Of a DNA stretch of 64,000 nucleotides, positions 44,455 to 55,875 are shown piece by piece (positions within the stretch are counted from its first letter, which is position 1; every line of letters starts with the position of its first letter). The position numbers and the translations under genes are program-made. The notes beneath the pieces are model-generated. The model had not been told where the DNA came from. It did not search any database and saw nothing but the letters and a program-made list of their open reading frames with translations. Source of the stretch: Phaeotremella fagi. Its lineage: Eukaryota; Basidiomycota; Tremellomycetes; Tremellales; Phaeotremellaceae. The DNA is taken from NCBI GenBank assembly GCA_001599715.1, contig BCHU01000010.1:372001-436000 (forward strand). The letters run 5' to 3'.

Positions 44455-45883
44455 TCATTGCTTGACTGTAACACCTTCCTTTCGATCGATGATCGCATCT
44501 AAGGGAGTGTCAACTTCGACACGCTCTTCAACTGGAGGAATCGTGACGACGATCGCAAGAGCAGTGTAGAGACATTCCAAGCTGGCCTAGAATAGTGCGG
44601 TTCAGATCATCATGAATATAACCGTAGTATCTGAACATACCTGATTCCCATAACCAACATAGTTAGTTACAGTGCCGAAAACATCGGGTTTGTTGATCCA
44701 CAACAGACTCGTATCTGTTCCAGCCCCAATTTCCTTGTGAATAACTCCGTTACCGCCATCTTCGAAAGGTCTTATAAATCCACTGGAGACACAGTATTGT
44801 AATCTAACTTCCGGATTTGGTCTTTTCTCCCATGACTCTTCTTCCCATTCGTCAGGTTCGAACCAAGAAATCTCATAGACACCTTTGAATTGAGATTCTA
44901 ACTTCAAGTCATCGACGACTTTCATTAGGACCGCGTCGACACCTTTCAATCTACGACGTAAATGTTTCCAGAACGATTGACCGACGTTCTCAACGTCTTG
45001 GGCGTAGGTGTGTCGAAATGAGAAAGCGAGTTTGCCACCTTCTGGCAAGAAACCATTCTTTGGATTGATCATCTGACTGATCATTTGATAAATGGGATCA
45101 GTTCTTGAATCTTGATGTCGATAAACCTTTTCACGTTCTGATAAGAATACATCGTATGTAAGAGTGATTCTTGTCCCAGTGATGACAGGAGGAACTTCAT
45201 GTGAACAGTCGGCGTATAAGAATGACCAAACGATTTGGGGGATGTTTTCACCTTGTTTATTCATTTTGAAAACTTGTCCACTCCAGTCGTGAGTGACAAC
45301 ATTGTCGTCTTGACGAATGACGAGCTCTCCACCTTTGAATGTGGTTGGAAGACAAATTGTGAGTGTACCAATGTGATCCTCTCCTCTCGGTGTACTGGTT
45401 GATCGCGTTAGCTATAAGTTTGGTCAGCATGAGATGACTCACTCGCGATGTGGTTTGAAGAAACCTCCAACTGAATAGGCATTGAGTTTATGAAGACTGA
45501 TTTTCAAGTTGGTTGATTCGGATAGGTCAAGCTTTGTTGGAAGATCGTCTAGAACACAGGAAAGATCGATGAGATCAGCGTTAAGAGCGAAACGATCCGG
45601 CTGAGTTGATCAGTTGACGTTGTTGGTCGTTTAGTTGTATTTACTCACTGTCAATTCATGAGCTTGACGATAAGTCTCATCTAGAACAGTTTCACCGTAA
45701 TTTTACTCACGTTATACATTCGTCTTCCTTGTTATCCTTTGATTGATAGAAAAGCTTGAGAGGATGTTTGAAATTGGTAATGGGAAAAGATCCACTGATG
45801 GCAAAGTTGTCTTGGTCGTTGATGATGGTTTTACCTAATTGCTTGATGAGGTTAAGCTCTGATTCTTGGAGAGCACGAAACAT
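44455..45883 (-). CDS. 2-oxoglutarate/Fe(II)-dependent oxygenase, copy C, exon 2 damaged
   Basis: Exon 1 is 45883-45711 (173 nt, the same length as in copy B; MFRALQESELNLIKQLGKT) with an intact GTGAGT donor. The second exon is truncated: only the GETVLDETYRQAHELT end (about 45697-45650) remains, and QFPLSDxDAKKIYDAG with its acceptor is missing. The rest is intact: 45600-45443, 45394-44641, 44586-44455. These give the HxD iron site (FKPHRDTPRGED), the distal His and Arg (ADCSHEVPPVITGTRITLTY), and the conserved last exon (LAIVVTIPPVEER). No ordinary splice of exon 1 to exon 3 keeps frame (phase 2 to phase 0). It is therefore probably a recent pseudogene, or makes an N-terminally altered protein through a 37-nt intron. 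Catalytic residues are undamaged. Confidence 0.7.
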
Positions 45884-45989
45884 TTTGAGTGTACTGTATA
45901 TGTATATGATTATTGGACGGGAAGATGAGAGTTTAAATGCACTCAAGAGTTATGTGCTTTTTATTATACTGCAAGTTGAATCAACTGCA

Positions 45990-46080
45990 ACTGTTGGTTG
46001 ACGTGGAAAAGGCAGTTGAGTCAACCGTTGAGGTGTGTTTCATCTTAGTTGGCAGATCGCTTTCGGGTGTTCACGGACTA
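45990..46080 (-). repeat. Duplicated oxygenase promoter block
   Basis: Read on the minus strand, this block carries CCGTGAACACCCGAA (46076-46062), TTGACTCAAC around 46017-46023 and CCACGTCAACC, in the same order as 25999-26150 in front of copy B. It is the presumed promoter of copy C. The shared TGACTCA core would fit a bZIP activator, which is inference. Confidence 0.6.
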
Positions 46081-46087
46081 CGAGGGT

Positions 46088-46162
46088 CTACATCCTGTTT
46101 AAGATTGTTTTACCCAGTTGAATGATAATATCGCACTCTGATTGATTGAGGGCATGATCCAT
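46088..46162 (-). pseudogene. Relic first exon of a fourth oxygenase
   Basis: ATG at 46162 starts MDHALNQSECDIIIQLGKT, matching MDRELKQSECDIIKQLGTT of copy B, including 14 identical bases in a row (AATCAGAGTGCGAT). It stops after 24 residues (ILNRM, TAG). The sequence after it, GGATGTAGACCCTCGTAGTC, still matches the later part of copy B exon 1 (GTGATGTAGATCCTTGTAG), then passes directly into the copied promoter. So about 27 nt inside the exon and then the whole remaining gene were deleted. No function expected. Confidence 0.75.
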
Positions 46163-46441
46163 GTTGGATGGATTGATTGATCGATGTATCTCAAAATAGT
46201 TCAATTCAAAGAGAAAAGAAGAAAAGAAAAGGTAAATACGGAGAAAAATCCAGTCAACTGGCTAACTGGTCCAGTCAACCAAACATGAAACACGAACAAC
46301 ACTACTATTTTGTTTCCGTGTTTTTGACACTGTTACTGAAATAGAAAAGATGCATCTAACCTCTATCCACCATATCTAGAATCCGTCTACCCGACCCTAG
46401 ACCATCCTCCACCACCATCTCACAAATCAAGAACAAACCCT

Positions 46442-48647
46442 TCACTTCTCCATAGTCTGAGGAGTATACATGACCGCATCCTTAGTCTCCCCCTCCGAAC
46501 CTCCATGTTCATGTGAACCAGTCTCCAAATCAACTTCCCTAGTAACCACACTCAACCCATCCTTCCTATCCATTCTAGCCCTAACCTCATCTCGTTCCCT
46601 CTGACGATGTTCCTTGGCAGCATCAGCGTTAGCCACAGCCTGTCTCTTCCCTTCCAAATGTGATTCAATCTCTTCAGGTGTGTATTCCCAGAATCTTCTG
46701 TTTCCAGCGATAGCTTTTTGTAACCATGGTGGGAAGAGGACTGTCCATGATGTCTTCCCTCCGGATTTGGATTTCACCATGGAAGAGATGTTGTAGGGTT
46801 CTTTGAGGGTGTCCCAGCCTGGTGGTAAGAGTCGTGGGGAGATTAGGGAGAGGAGAAGTGGGATGTTGTGCATGACGATGAAGATTACTAATCCGGCGAT
46901 GATACCGTATGAAATGTTGTCTAAAGGTTTATGAGTGGGATTTCATCGTGACGAGCAGGAAACGTAAACGTACAGGTGAAAGGGATTAAAGCAAGACAAA
47001 CGAAAGCAGGGATGGAATCACCGTAGAAATCCCAATTAATCTCAACAGCTGAACTCATCATCATACTTCCAACCAAAATCAATACAGATCCAGTAGCCCA
47101 AGAAGGGATATTACTGAGTAAAGGACTGAAGAAGATTGAGATGAAGAACCAAAACGCTGTCGTGACTGCCGTTAAACCTGTCATACCACCTTCAGCGATA
47201 CCACTGGCACTTTCTATGTGGGTGTTTGTTAGTACTATGTTTCACTTGAGTTAGATCTAAACTTACCAACAAATGGTGTACATGGTGAACAACCGAAACA
47301 TAATCCTGATAAGGCGATACAACCGGAGTCGACTAGGAAACCGACTGAACTACCCTCGAAATCTCTTTCATTTTCACTGTAGAGAGATGCTTGTCTAGCC
47401 ATAGCTGTCATCGTACCAGTGGTATCGCTAGAATAAGTTAGTTTTGACTCCAGTCATGTTGCATAATACAACCTACAGTAGATCGACATAAAGGAAAGAA
47501 ATCTAAAGGAAAGCATCAGTTTGAATATTCCAACGGAAGCCAGAGAAATCACTTACAAGAGCTACCCAAACTTTACCATTACTGTAAGCCGACCAATCGA
47601 CGTTCTTTGGACCAAGTAAACTGAAACCTCTAGCTGAAACTACTTGTTTAAAGAAGTCCCAATTATCGTTACCAAGAGCGGTATAAGGGAATTGAGTAAC
47701 ACTAGTTCCTCTAGGCCACGAAACAACAGAAACCAAAACGATACCATAAAGAAGGGCACCTTTGACTTTATACTGCATAAGAACAGCCGTCAACAGACCA
47801 CCGAGTAAAGTACCTAACCAAACGGTTGGGTTCTGTAGAACATGAGAAGCACAGGCACCGGTACCCAAATCAGATTGATATTCGACTGGACAACCGGCAA
47901 GTTCGAGTGGTGTAGCACTACTACCTGCGATGACACCTAATCCAGAAGAACTTAGACCGATGATAGTGAGGAATAATCCGATACCGGTGGAGATGGCTAG
48001 GACTATTGAACGGGGTAGGAGACGGACCATCCATTGTCGTAAACCGAAGACTGTGAGGACGAAGAATAAGAGTCCTTCGAGGAAGACGGCGGCGAGTGCT
48101 TCACCGTATGTGATCAGACCTGTACCGTTGAAACCGACTTGGGAATAGGCGAAGAACGCGTTAACTCCTAATCCGGGTGCTAGACCTAGGGGAAGATTGG
48201 CTAATGCACCCATGAGGAAGGTTGAGATCAAGGAAATGGCAGATGTTCTGGGTTGCGTCAGTTGTTTTCGAGTATTGATAGAAGATGGATTGACTTACGA
48301 AGTAACGTAATCTCTACGAAGACTGTTTTTGCACAGATTGTACGCAGCGTTGGTCAAACAGATTGGATCGTCAGCCGTAGAAGCACAAACACATGGACCT
48401 CCAGAATCAGACAAAATAGAAGCGTTAACTGACTAAAGTCGATTGTCAGTTCCGCTTGTATCAAAAAAGCACGACAGACACGTACAATGATATAAATCAT
48501 ACTGGCAGCGGTAATGGTACCAGCTCTAAGCTCCACTGAGAATTTTGAACCAGGTCGGGAAAGTGGATGACCACTTCCATCGAGTCTGAACCATCTCCCA
48601 AAAGCTGATTTCGCCACTTTCTCATTGATCCTATCGATGAAACTCAT
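46442..48647 (-). CDS. Purine permease, AzgA family
   Basis: Seven exons: 48647-48486, 48432-48299, 48247-47557, 47502-47477, 47427-47267, 47213-46974, 46920-46442; about 630 aa. N-terminal FGRWFRLDGSGHPLSRPGSK and RAGTITAASMIYIISVNASI are hallmarks of the AzgA adenine/guanine/hypoxanthine permeases of the nucleobase-ascorbate-like fold. Further motifs: LPLGLAPGLGVNAFFAYSQV (substrate-site loop), DLLDTTGTMTAMARQASL, and CSPCTPFVESASGIAEGGMTGL. Roughly 12-14 hydrophobic segments are visible, so the protein sits in the plasma membrane and imports purines with protons. The C-terminal ~110 residues are hydrophilic and cytoplasmic, with a charged helix. One exon is only 26 nt. Intact. A non-AUG extension upstream was disregarded in favour of the ATG. 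Confidence 0.9.
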
Positions 48648-49658
48648 TTTGACCAAAAAAGGTTTGTTCTTTTCAAAGGTAAAGATTTCTAATATTCAGA
48701 ACCGTCTTTTTTTCTCACCTTTGTTTTCAATTTTTGTTATACTTATACCTATTTTTGACCGAACCACGCGGGGTAACAAGTTTCCTTATCGGTTGGAGCT
48801 GTTGCCAAGACCATGCCAAGACCATCTGATGGTCCAATCAGTTTTGGTTATTTCTTCTTATCTTTGGTATGCTTTCTAGTTTGGTTTTTGACTTGAGCTA
48901 TGAATTTGATTAGACTTAAACCCGTGATCGTCGGATGTTAGACTAAGAAGAGTGAGGCGTAACTTGGGAGGTGGATACCAGAAGCTGGGGGTTGAAAAAG
49001 CGAGAGATAAGACTAACTTAGGGTTAGCGTTTCTTACAAGTTACTGCAAATCGCTTCCGACTAAAACTGGTTTGTTAGTAAGATGACCAGACAGGTGGAT
49101 GTGTTGGAGTAGGAGAGGTTGAATGAATGAAATGCGATAAGCTCTCCACGGCATTACAAGTCGTTAATTTTAATGGATTGGCGAAGACTTATCAATTGTC
49201 AAGTGCCAGTCACGCGTCAAAGTTGCAAAGAGAAGCTCAAGCTTAAGCACCATATAAATCATTTGACGCTCATGATCTGAATTGTATTCCTACAACTACT
49301 ACTATTAAGTCTTCTTTCGTTTGTTTTGAAGAGTTCAATCTATAGATCTGTTCACATAATGTACTTGCTCGAATGAGACCCATGGAAGGAAAACATTAGG
49401 TAAGGTGGGATAGAGAAAAGACCAGTGTTTCTGCTTCAAACGAAGTTCTCGAAGTTTCTTGAGGACCTTCTCATATCTTTGGTGGAAATAGTTACATCCC
49501 CTTGAGTTACGCTCACAACAACCAAGCAACATGAGTCCGTTCATTCCCATCTTCGATTTCGGAATCAGGCACGAATCTTGCCACGTGGAAGAAATTATCA
49601 CCCAAAAATATTTCAAAACTGTTGTTGACAATAACAGTTTTATCACTCAAGAACATAG
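48648..49658. other. Divergent upstream region of permease and methyltransferase
   Basis: About 1 kb. A minus-strand open frame at 49646-49335 (MIKLLLSTTVLKYF...) lacks a domain or partner exon and overlaps the methyltransferase leader; not accepted. Pyrimidine-rich region 48690-48750 lies upstream of the permease. No RNA gene seen. Confidence 0.35.
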
Positions 49659-51274
49659 ATGATAAAAGCGAGTAGCAAGTTATCAAAACAATTCATCAAA
49701 ACAAAAGTAGTAACCCTCACAAGAAAGATGTCAACACCATCAACGTCGACGACGAACCCACCCGAACCCAGTTTATCAACTTCAACCTCGAACCCTATCC
49801 CCAGTCCACCACCTTCACCCAAGTTGAAAGCAGCTGATAAATGGGTGAAACCGAATGGCCCACCTGTCGGAGTAACTTTCGGGGGTAGACATTTGAAAAA
49901 TGAAGATGAAGTTTTTAATCATAATGCGTGGTAGGTTTTCCCATCCCACTTAGCAATCATAAATTGATATCTGTTGTAGGGACCATGCGGTTTTACCTGA
50001 TGATTTCAAAGAGAGGGCTGAGGAGATTATGAAATTACATCACAGTAATCCTGTTTCGGCTGCTAAACGGGGTATGTCATCAATCCATCATGGAGGTTTT
50101 GGTATTGACTGGATTTCTAAAGACGCATATAATGAACAACCCGCTTCGTATTGGAATAAATTTTATCAAAGTCATCAAGAAGGGTAAGTGTGTCATTTTC
50201 AGCTAACCTAATCTTGAAGAGTAAAGCTTAAGATAGCTGATACCTTATGTAGTTTTTTTAAAGATAGAGGATGGTTACGTTTAGAATATCCAGAATTGAT
50301 AGCTTGTTCAGAAGCTGATGTAAGTCTTCATCTAGTTCACGAGCTAACATATATATTAGGCTGGGCCAAAAACGGTACTCGAAGTTGGATGTGTGAGTCG
50401 ACGTTTCTCGATTTTTGGAGATTATTGTTCTGACTCAATCGTAGGGCGCTGGAAATACGGTGTTTCCTTTGTTGATGCACAACGAAAATCCAGATTTAGT
50501 GGTTTACGCAACGGATTATTCGAAAGTTGCAGTCGACGTCGTTAAAGTAAGTACTCTTAAATCCACGTTGGGAGATGCACTGACATGTACAGGCGAATCC
50601 AATGTATCCAACACCATCACATGGGAAGGGTGTACTCCATGCATCAGTTTGGGATATCACTTCGAAACCAGAAGAACCTCAGTCGTCAGCTTCACCTTCT
50701 TGCTATTCTCTACCGGAGGGAATAAAACCAGGTACAATAGATGTCATAACAGTGATTTACGTTCTTTCCGCTCTCCATCCCAAAGAATGGGAACAGGCGA
50801 TACACAATCTCTGGACCGTATGTCAAACGAACTTATGATCAGAGAGTCTAAACTGACACTTCCGATGTAGGCACTCAAACCTAATGGTTTACTCTGTATA
50901 AGGGATTACGGACGACACGATCTCGCACAACTTCGTATAAAGAAGGATAGATTGTTGGATCCTGCAACTCCAAATCTGTATATCCGAGGTGATGGGACTA
51001 GAGTGTATTTCTTTGAGAAAGAGGAATTGGGTGGGATGTTGACGAAAGTACCTAGATCCGGTGTTGATAAGGGGATGTTTGAGATTGATCAATTGGGTGA
51101 AGATAGACGATTGGTGAGTGAATTTATCATCTTCAATGCCATGAACAATATCAGCTGATACAATCATTATCATTTCAGTTGGTCAATAGAAAATTACAGT
51201 TGAAAATGTACCGTATTTGGCTGCAGGTTAAAGCTAGGAAGATTGAATCGACGGTGAAAGAAGAGGAATCTTGA
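49659..51274 (+). CDS. TRM140: tRNA N3-methylcytidine methyltransferase (TRM140/METTL6-like)
   Basis: Nine exons: 49659-49930, 49980-50071, 50123-50183, 50253-50319, 50360-50392, 50445-50546, 50593-50817, 50871-51113, 51179-51274. Length is 396 aa from the ATG at 49659 or 373 aa from the ATG at 49728. Family marks: YWNKFYQSHQEGFFKDRGWL, SAM-binding LEVGCGAGNTVFPLL, YATDYSKVAVDVVKANP, LHASVWD, IDVITVIYVLSALHP and GLLCIRDYGRHDLAQLR, as in Abp140/METTL2/6/8 enzymes that methylate C32 in tRNA-Thr and tRNA-Ser. The Abp140 actin-binding part is absent. The first ATG has a poor context (T at -3) and adds a basic, acid-free leader; the second has A at -3. Intron 50072-50122 is in frame but removing it restores the family's continuous motif. 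Confidence 0.88.
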
Positions 51275-51426
51275 TATCATTTGGGAAGATCATTTTTTGT
51301 ACATTAATTACATAGTTCCGTATAGCATGGGTATCGATAATGCATTTGGGATATACAGTGTGAACACAGTTTGAAGATGTAATCAAGCCTTTGTACCAAG
51401 TTTCTAAAAAAAAGTTCAATTAGCGA

Positions 51427-51666
51427 CTATGTTTTTAAATCGAAAATTCGAAACGACTCTTGAGAGGACATTTGACACACCTTATCAACCTTCGCTCTCA
51501 TCATACGTCGTTTCTTACCCCCTTTCTCACCTTCCTCCTCCTCCTCGTTCTTTTGGATAACCTTGGCAGGAGGTGGTGGTAGAGGTTTAGAAGCAGCTTT
51601 AGCGATTTTCGAAGCAGCTTTTTGTTTTTGGGTTGGACGTTTCATTAGTTTCGCACTTCGACCCAT
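51427..51666 (-). CDS. Small basic conserved fungal protein (MGRSAK type)
   Basis: 79 codons from ATG 51666: MGRSAKLMKRPTQKQKAASK, an Ala/Lys-rich helix, a Pro run, an acidic run of Glu, then KKRRMMRAKVDKV. The MGRSAKxxKRPTxKxK start is one I associate with short fungal proteins of unknown role. The last ~15 residues (CQMSSQESFRIFDLKT) lack conservation signs and may be intron read-through from a GTGTGT donor after DK; the 3' end is uncertain. Very basic, so nuclear or nucleolar location is plausible but not shown. Confidence 0.55.
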   Translation of the reverse strand: MGRSAKLMKRPTQKQKAASKIAKAASKPLPPPPAKVIQKNEEEEEGEKGGKKRRMMRAKVDKVCQMSSQESFRIFDLKT

Positions 51667-52136
51667 TTTTGGTATTGCTTTTACTTTATTAGAATTTTAC
51701 TTCTTGATGGTTGAAATAGGATGATGGGTGAAGTTGTATTTTTTATTTCGTTGGATTTCGTTGTTGGATGTTGGGAATGAAGATTTTTATTACGAGGTGG
51801 CGTTCAAGGAGGATACTTAGATGAATTGGAATCTGGAAGATTGATATTCTATACTGTACATATCATCTTTGTCTCACTTTCATTGTTATCTTTCTATTAC
51901 TTTGAACGTCACCATCTTGTAGAAGTATCCTGGCATCTCATTGACCTCTTGATTCAGCTGATAGGATAGTACCAAATACCACCACAGCCCACAAAGTCAC
52001 CTCGGTAACCAAGTCTTGTGCCGGCTTAATCCTCAGCAACACTCGTCACCAACATCCATCCAATCTATCTTCCTTCTACATTTAATCTTTTCATTTAATC
52101 TTTTCATCATCTCATAATATCATCTCAACCACCACC
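51667..52136. other. Divergent promoter region
   Basis: 470 bp between the small basic gene (-) and the FYVE gene (+). The right end has CATCTCATAATATCATCTC-type leader sequence. No gene seen. Confidence 0.35.
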
Positions 52137-55011
52137 ATGGCCCTTTCGGCCAATGGTAACACGGATCCACCAAGAAGAACCTTTGGTAATTCCAAATCAA
52201 CATTATCTCGTTCCAGACCAACATCCTCCCAATCAACTTCAACCAACAATTCAACCCTCAACGTCAACCTAATCGATCCATCCACCATCTCCCAATATTC
52301 AACCTCACCACCACCAGGACCAACTAGATCCAGATCAGCGTCTTCAGCATCAAATTTCACACCAGTTGGAACTGCTTCTCAAGCAGCTGCTAATGCTGCG
52401 GATAGAGCTCAACAATGGTTACACGCTTGGGCACCCCGTGGTGAAATACGTGGTAGAGAATTTTTATCAAACACTTTAAACGGTGTTGCTAGTGTTGCCA
52501 GTACTGTGTCTAACGGTTTGAATGGGACTGTACAGAATATTGGGATAGGTAATGGGATTGGTAATAGCAACACATTTGGGAACGCTTTGTCCAACGCTTC
52601 AACTGATAGTTTTGGGAGTAATGGTAATAACAACAACAACTACATTAATCCCAATCCAGTTCGATCAGGGATGGGTTCAAGACCTAACAGCTTTACAGCG
52701 GCTTCTCCCCCTGGTGGTATTCTACCACCTGCAAGAAGTTTTGGTGGTCTTTCACCGCCCCAACCGACTCATACATCTTCTACACCAAGTGTAGCAACTC
52801 AAACTTTACTTTCGGGTAGAAAGATCCCTCAACCATCCAACATGGCTCGTTTAGGATCAAACAACCAGGCCACCTCACCTGTAGCATCTAACACTATCAA
52901 TACACATCGACCATCACTTTCACAAACCACCAATTCAACTACATCACTTCCACCCAATATCCCCCGCTCCACCTCGGGCTCACTGCTATCCTCCCCATCT
53001 CAAGCTTTAGGTTTAACACCTAGGACAACAAGTACACAAACCGTCAACCACAATCGAACTTCAAGTTTCAATGCACTTTCACCGTCGCTCTCAAGATCTA
53101 GTAGTGTCAACGTTTATGGTGGTCCTGGTTCTTCAACCAGTCGGATTATTGGTACACCGTATAAGATTGGATTTCAACCTGCTGGAGTGAAGGGTGATCG
53201 AACGGCTGAATTTTTGGAGGGAAGACGTAGAGGCGGTAGTGAACGTGAAAAGGAGGAAGGTAGATTGGGTAGGCGTTGGGCAAAGGTAAGGCAACATTTT
53301 ACGTTCTCATGTTGAAGTTGCTAATGCTATTCTATCTAGCTCATTGACCTACATTTCAATCCAACTTTACAACATCCAACTCAACCGACACCAGGCCTCA
53401 CACGATCCCCTTCATCCTCTTTCTCCCTTTCCGGCGATAAACGTCGTTCAATCTTGTCCATCGATGGTGCACTAGACGCTCTGAAACCCAAAGAAGTTTG
53501 GAAAGGTCTCAAGGGTGTGACTGCTGGGCCTGCCGGACAAAGTAGTGATGAGTCGAAGAAGAGAGGTGAGTTCATTTTCCTATTGCTAGTCGTGCGAATA
53601 CTAATCATTTTCAGCTGCAGAACAGGCTATAGTGAAATGGGAAGATGATGGGGAAGTTAAGAAATGTCGAATATGCCAGTGAGTACAGATATGCAGTGGG
53701 AACAAAGCAAATATCTGACCCAACTTCAGAGCATCATTCACCCTCTCCACCCGAAAACATCACTGTCGCCTATGCGGCAGAATAGTCTGCTCACTACCCC
53801 CAACCCCACCAGCTCTTCTAGCAGTCCAAATCCAACTTTTCTCACCGGCATCAACAGATCCCGAATCATCGATCCAACCTCTACCACCAGGGACGAGACG
53901 TGAGAAATGTTCACTACTTTTTGTGGCAGATTGGAAATCTGGTAGAGGGGAGGAAGTCGATGAAGGTTTCGTTGGATGGATGACTTTGATTGACCCTTCT
54001 GAAGAAAAAAATCTCAGTGGGACGAAAAAGAAGGAGAGGAGGAAGAGTCGATTAAGTATTTCATCGGTTGGTGAAGTTACGAATGGGGATGTACCTTTGG
54101 GTATTCAACCTAAGGAGATACCGGTAAAAGGTGTTAGAGTGTGTAGAGAATGTTGGGCAACTGTTTCGTAGGTTTCATTGATTATCCTGGTTGAATATTT
54201 TTGCTAATTTCGTTAATTCTGCAGACGTAAACAGAAAATGCAAGATCGACAAAGATCTTCTGGTTTTGTTAGACTTTACGCAGCATTGCGATCACTCCAA
54301 GCTGAAATCGAAGATTTACTACCGGACTTCGAAGAACAGATGTATGCTTTAACGTGAGTTCGGACATGATTCTGTGTTTTAGACGTAAGCAAAGCTAACA
54401 TTCCGATTATACTAGATCGCAAGCAACACCCCAAGATCCACCTGTTGAAACTCTCACTCTCCATAAAAATCTACTTTCACTGTTCGCACAATACGATCAG
54501 TTGGCTAAGCGGATAGCTAAACTACCGAGTACCGAGGGTAGTTCACAAGAAAAAGTTCAGAATGCGATAGCTAGAGCTGCAGTTGGATTTTTAGGTCAGG
54601 AAATGGGTAAAGTCCAGGTAGGTAACGTTTATCATCTTGGAACAGAATGGATGCTCATTAAGTTTATAGGCTTTACCGAAATTCCAAAAAACAACAGCTA
54701 CCACTAAGAAAATGCAGATTCTAGAAACTACTTTAGCTGAACAACTCCATTTCGAAGAGAGGGAACGTGAACGTGAAAACGGATTTGATCAGGCCGCGTT
54801 GGTCATTCAACCGTTGTTGGAACAAGAAGCTCAACTCGAGTAAGTTGCGTTAAGAATCTCTTGGAGAATGGCAACTGATGGAATGTTTTTCAACAGACAA
54901 TATATCGCTGATGCCAACTCTCAGAGGAAGTATGAAGATAGTAAAGCGCTTTCTGAGGCTTTGGTCGAGATTAGGGCGGAGATCTCGAGAGTCACTAAAG
55001 GGGTGGTTTGA
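52137..55011 (+). CDS. PEP7: FYVE-domain protein, PEP7/VAC1 (rabenosyn-like)
   Basis: Eight exons: 52137-53285, 53340-53565, 53615-53678, 53730-54167, 54225-54353, 54416-54617, 54718-54839, 54897-55011; about 814 aa. The first ~380 residues are Ser/Asn/Pro-rich and disordered. The FYVE finger starts CRICQASFTLSTRKHHCRLC with the (R/K)HHCR phosphoinositide motif and GRIVCS, then has a ~115-residue insertion before the closing CRECW. Downstream are helical segments (LRSLQAEIEDLLPDFEEQM; ILETTLAEQLHFEERERERE; an end helix EALVEIRAEIS) like the C-terminal Rab-binding part of Vac1/rabenosyn. Expected to bind PI3P and Rab5-type GTPase on endosomes for vacuolar sorting. Family call is good; exact orthology inferred. 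Confidence 0.8.
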
Positions 55012-55429
55012 ATGGTCTATTCTATCTATTAGGAGATCTTGTACTATCTTAAATGTTTCAATAATACTTGGGTTGTATATCTTGAACGATCTGCATGTAT
55101 TGATGTCTTTATTCTACAATGAAAACTGACAACGCTTCAAAAGCCTTGACAGGACAGTCGACCGACAGGATAATCGACACGAATTACAAACTTTCCATTC
55201 CACGAATCTTCTTATCCAAGCCTCGATAGCCATTCTTGATAGGGTACTGTCTGTGACTAAGGACGAGGACTACAGTGATCAAACAGGGGACCAACAGCCC
55301 TGCCCCCCTTCCCCCTGCCCCTCCCTCCCAACCCCCATTCGACAGTACTCGTTCACTGTTTTTCGCATGTAGCCTTCGAAATCAAGGAGGGCTTTGAAAT
55401 TCGCTCCACACTCGCAAGTCAGTGAAAGG
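55012..55429. other. Intergenic with C-rich block
   Basis: Contains a CCCTGCCCC-rich tract (55296-55335) on the plus strand. No gene seen. Confidence 0.35.
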
Positions 55430-55875
55430 AAAAATCAAGGAGACATTTATGTCATGATTTTTTTCATTTATTCGGCGCTAGAAAAAAAAAAGGAGAGGAA
55501 GGCTTTCGGAGCACTAGAAGACACGGTGGAGCTGTTTCCAGGAGAGAAAATAAAATAAAATAAATTCACATTGAAAGGAAAGACCAAGGAGCTTTACATG
55601 GCGTGATTTTTTCATTTGTTCGGCGGTAGAAAAAAAAAAGGAGACGAAGACTCTCGGAGCTCTTCGAAGACGTGAGAAGACACTTTGTTGCTATTTTTTC
55701 GGAGGTATTTGGTAATTTTTTTCACGCTTACAAAGGAAAGACCAAGGATGTATTCTGATACACGGCGGGATTGTTCATTTATTCGGCGCCAGAAAAAAAA
55801 ACAAGGAGAGGAAGGCTTTCGGAGGTTTGGGAAGGCTTTCGAGGGTCTGAGAAGACTTGGAAAGTCACGGTGTAG
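55430..55875 (+). repeat. Three degenerate tandem repeats (~100-150 bp units)
   Basis: Three blocks begin near 55430, 55572 and 55733. Each has GAAAGGAAARAYCAAGGA, then a variable part, then TTCATTTRTTCGGCG, then an A-run (9-10 As) followed by AGGAGA-GAAGRCT-TCGGAG and ...GAAGAC. Units are about 75% alike by eye. They sit just upstream of the gene at 56103 and have no coding sense. They could be promoter-linked repeats or a decayed small mobile element; no terminal inverted repeats or target duplications were found. Confidence 0.6.

Noticed and set aside
44258..44569. 103-codon plus-strand ORF
   Set aside because: Overlaps, on the opposite strand, the conserved last exon of oxygenase C, which has paralogue support.
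44855..44864. GGTTCGAACC, tRNA T-loop-like sequence
   Set aside because: No acceptor stem or anticodon arm around it, and it is inside an oxygenase coding exon.
49335..49646. Minus-strand ORF MIKLLLSTTV...
   Set aside because: No domain, no partner exon, overlaps the leader of the methyltransferase gene.
55430..55875. CRISPR-like spaced repeats
   Set aside because: Eukaryotic context, units far too long and diverged, no regular spacers.
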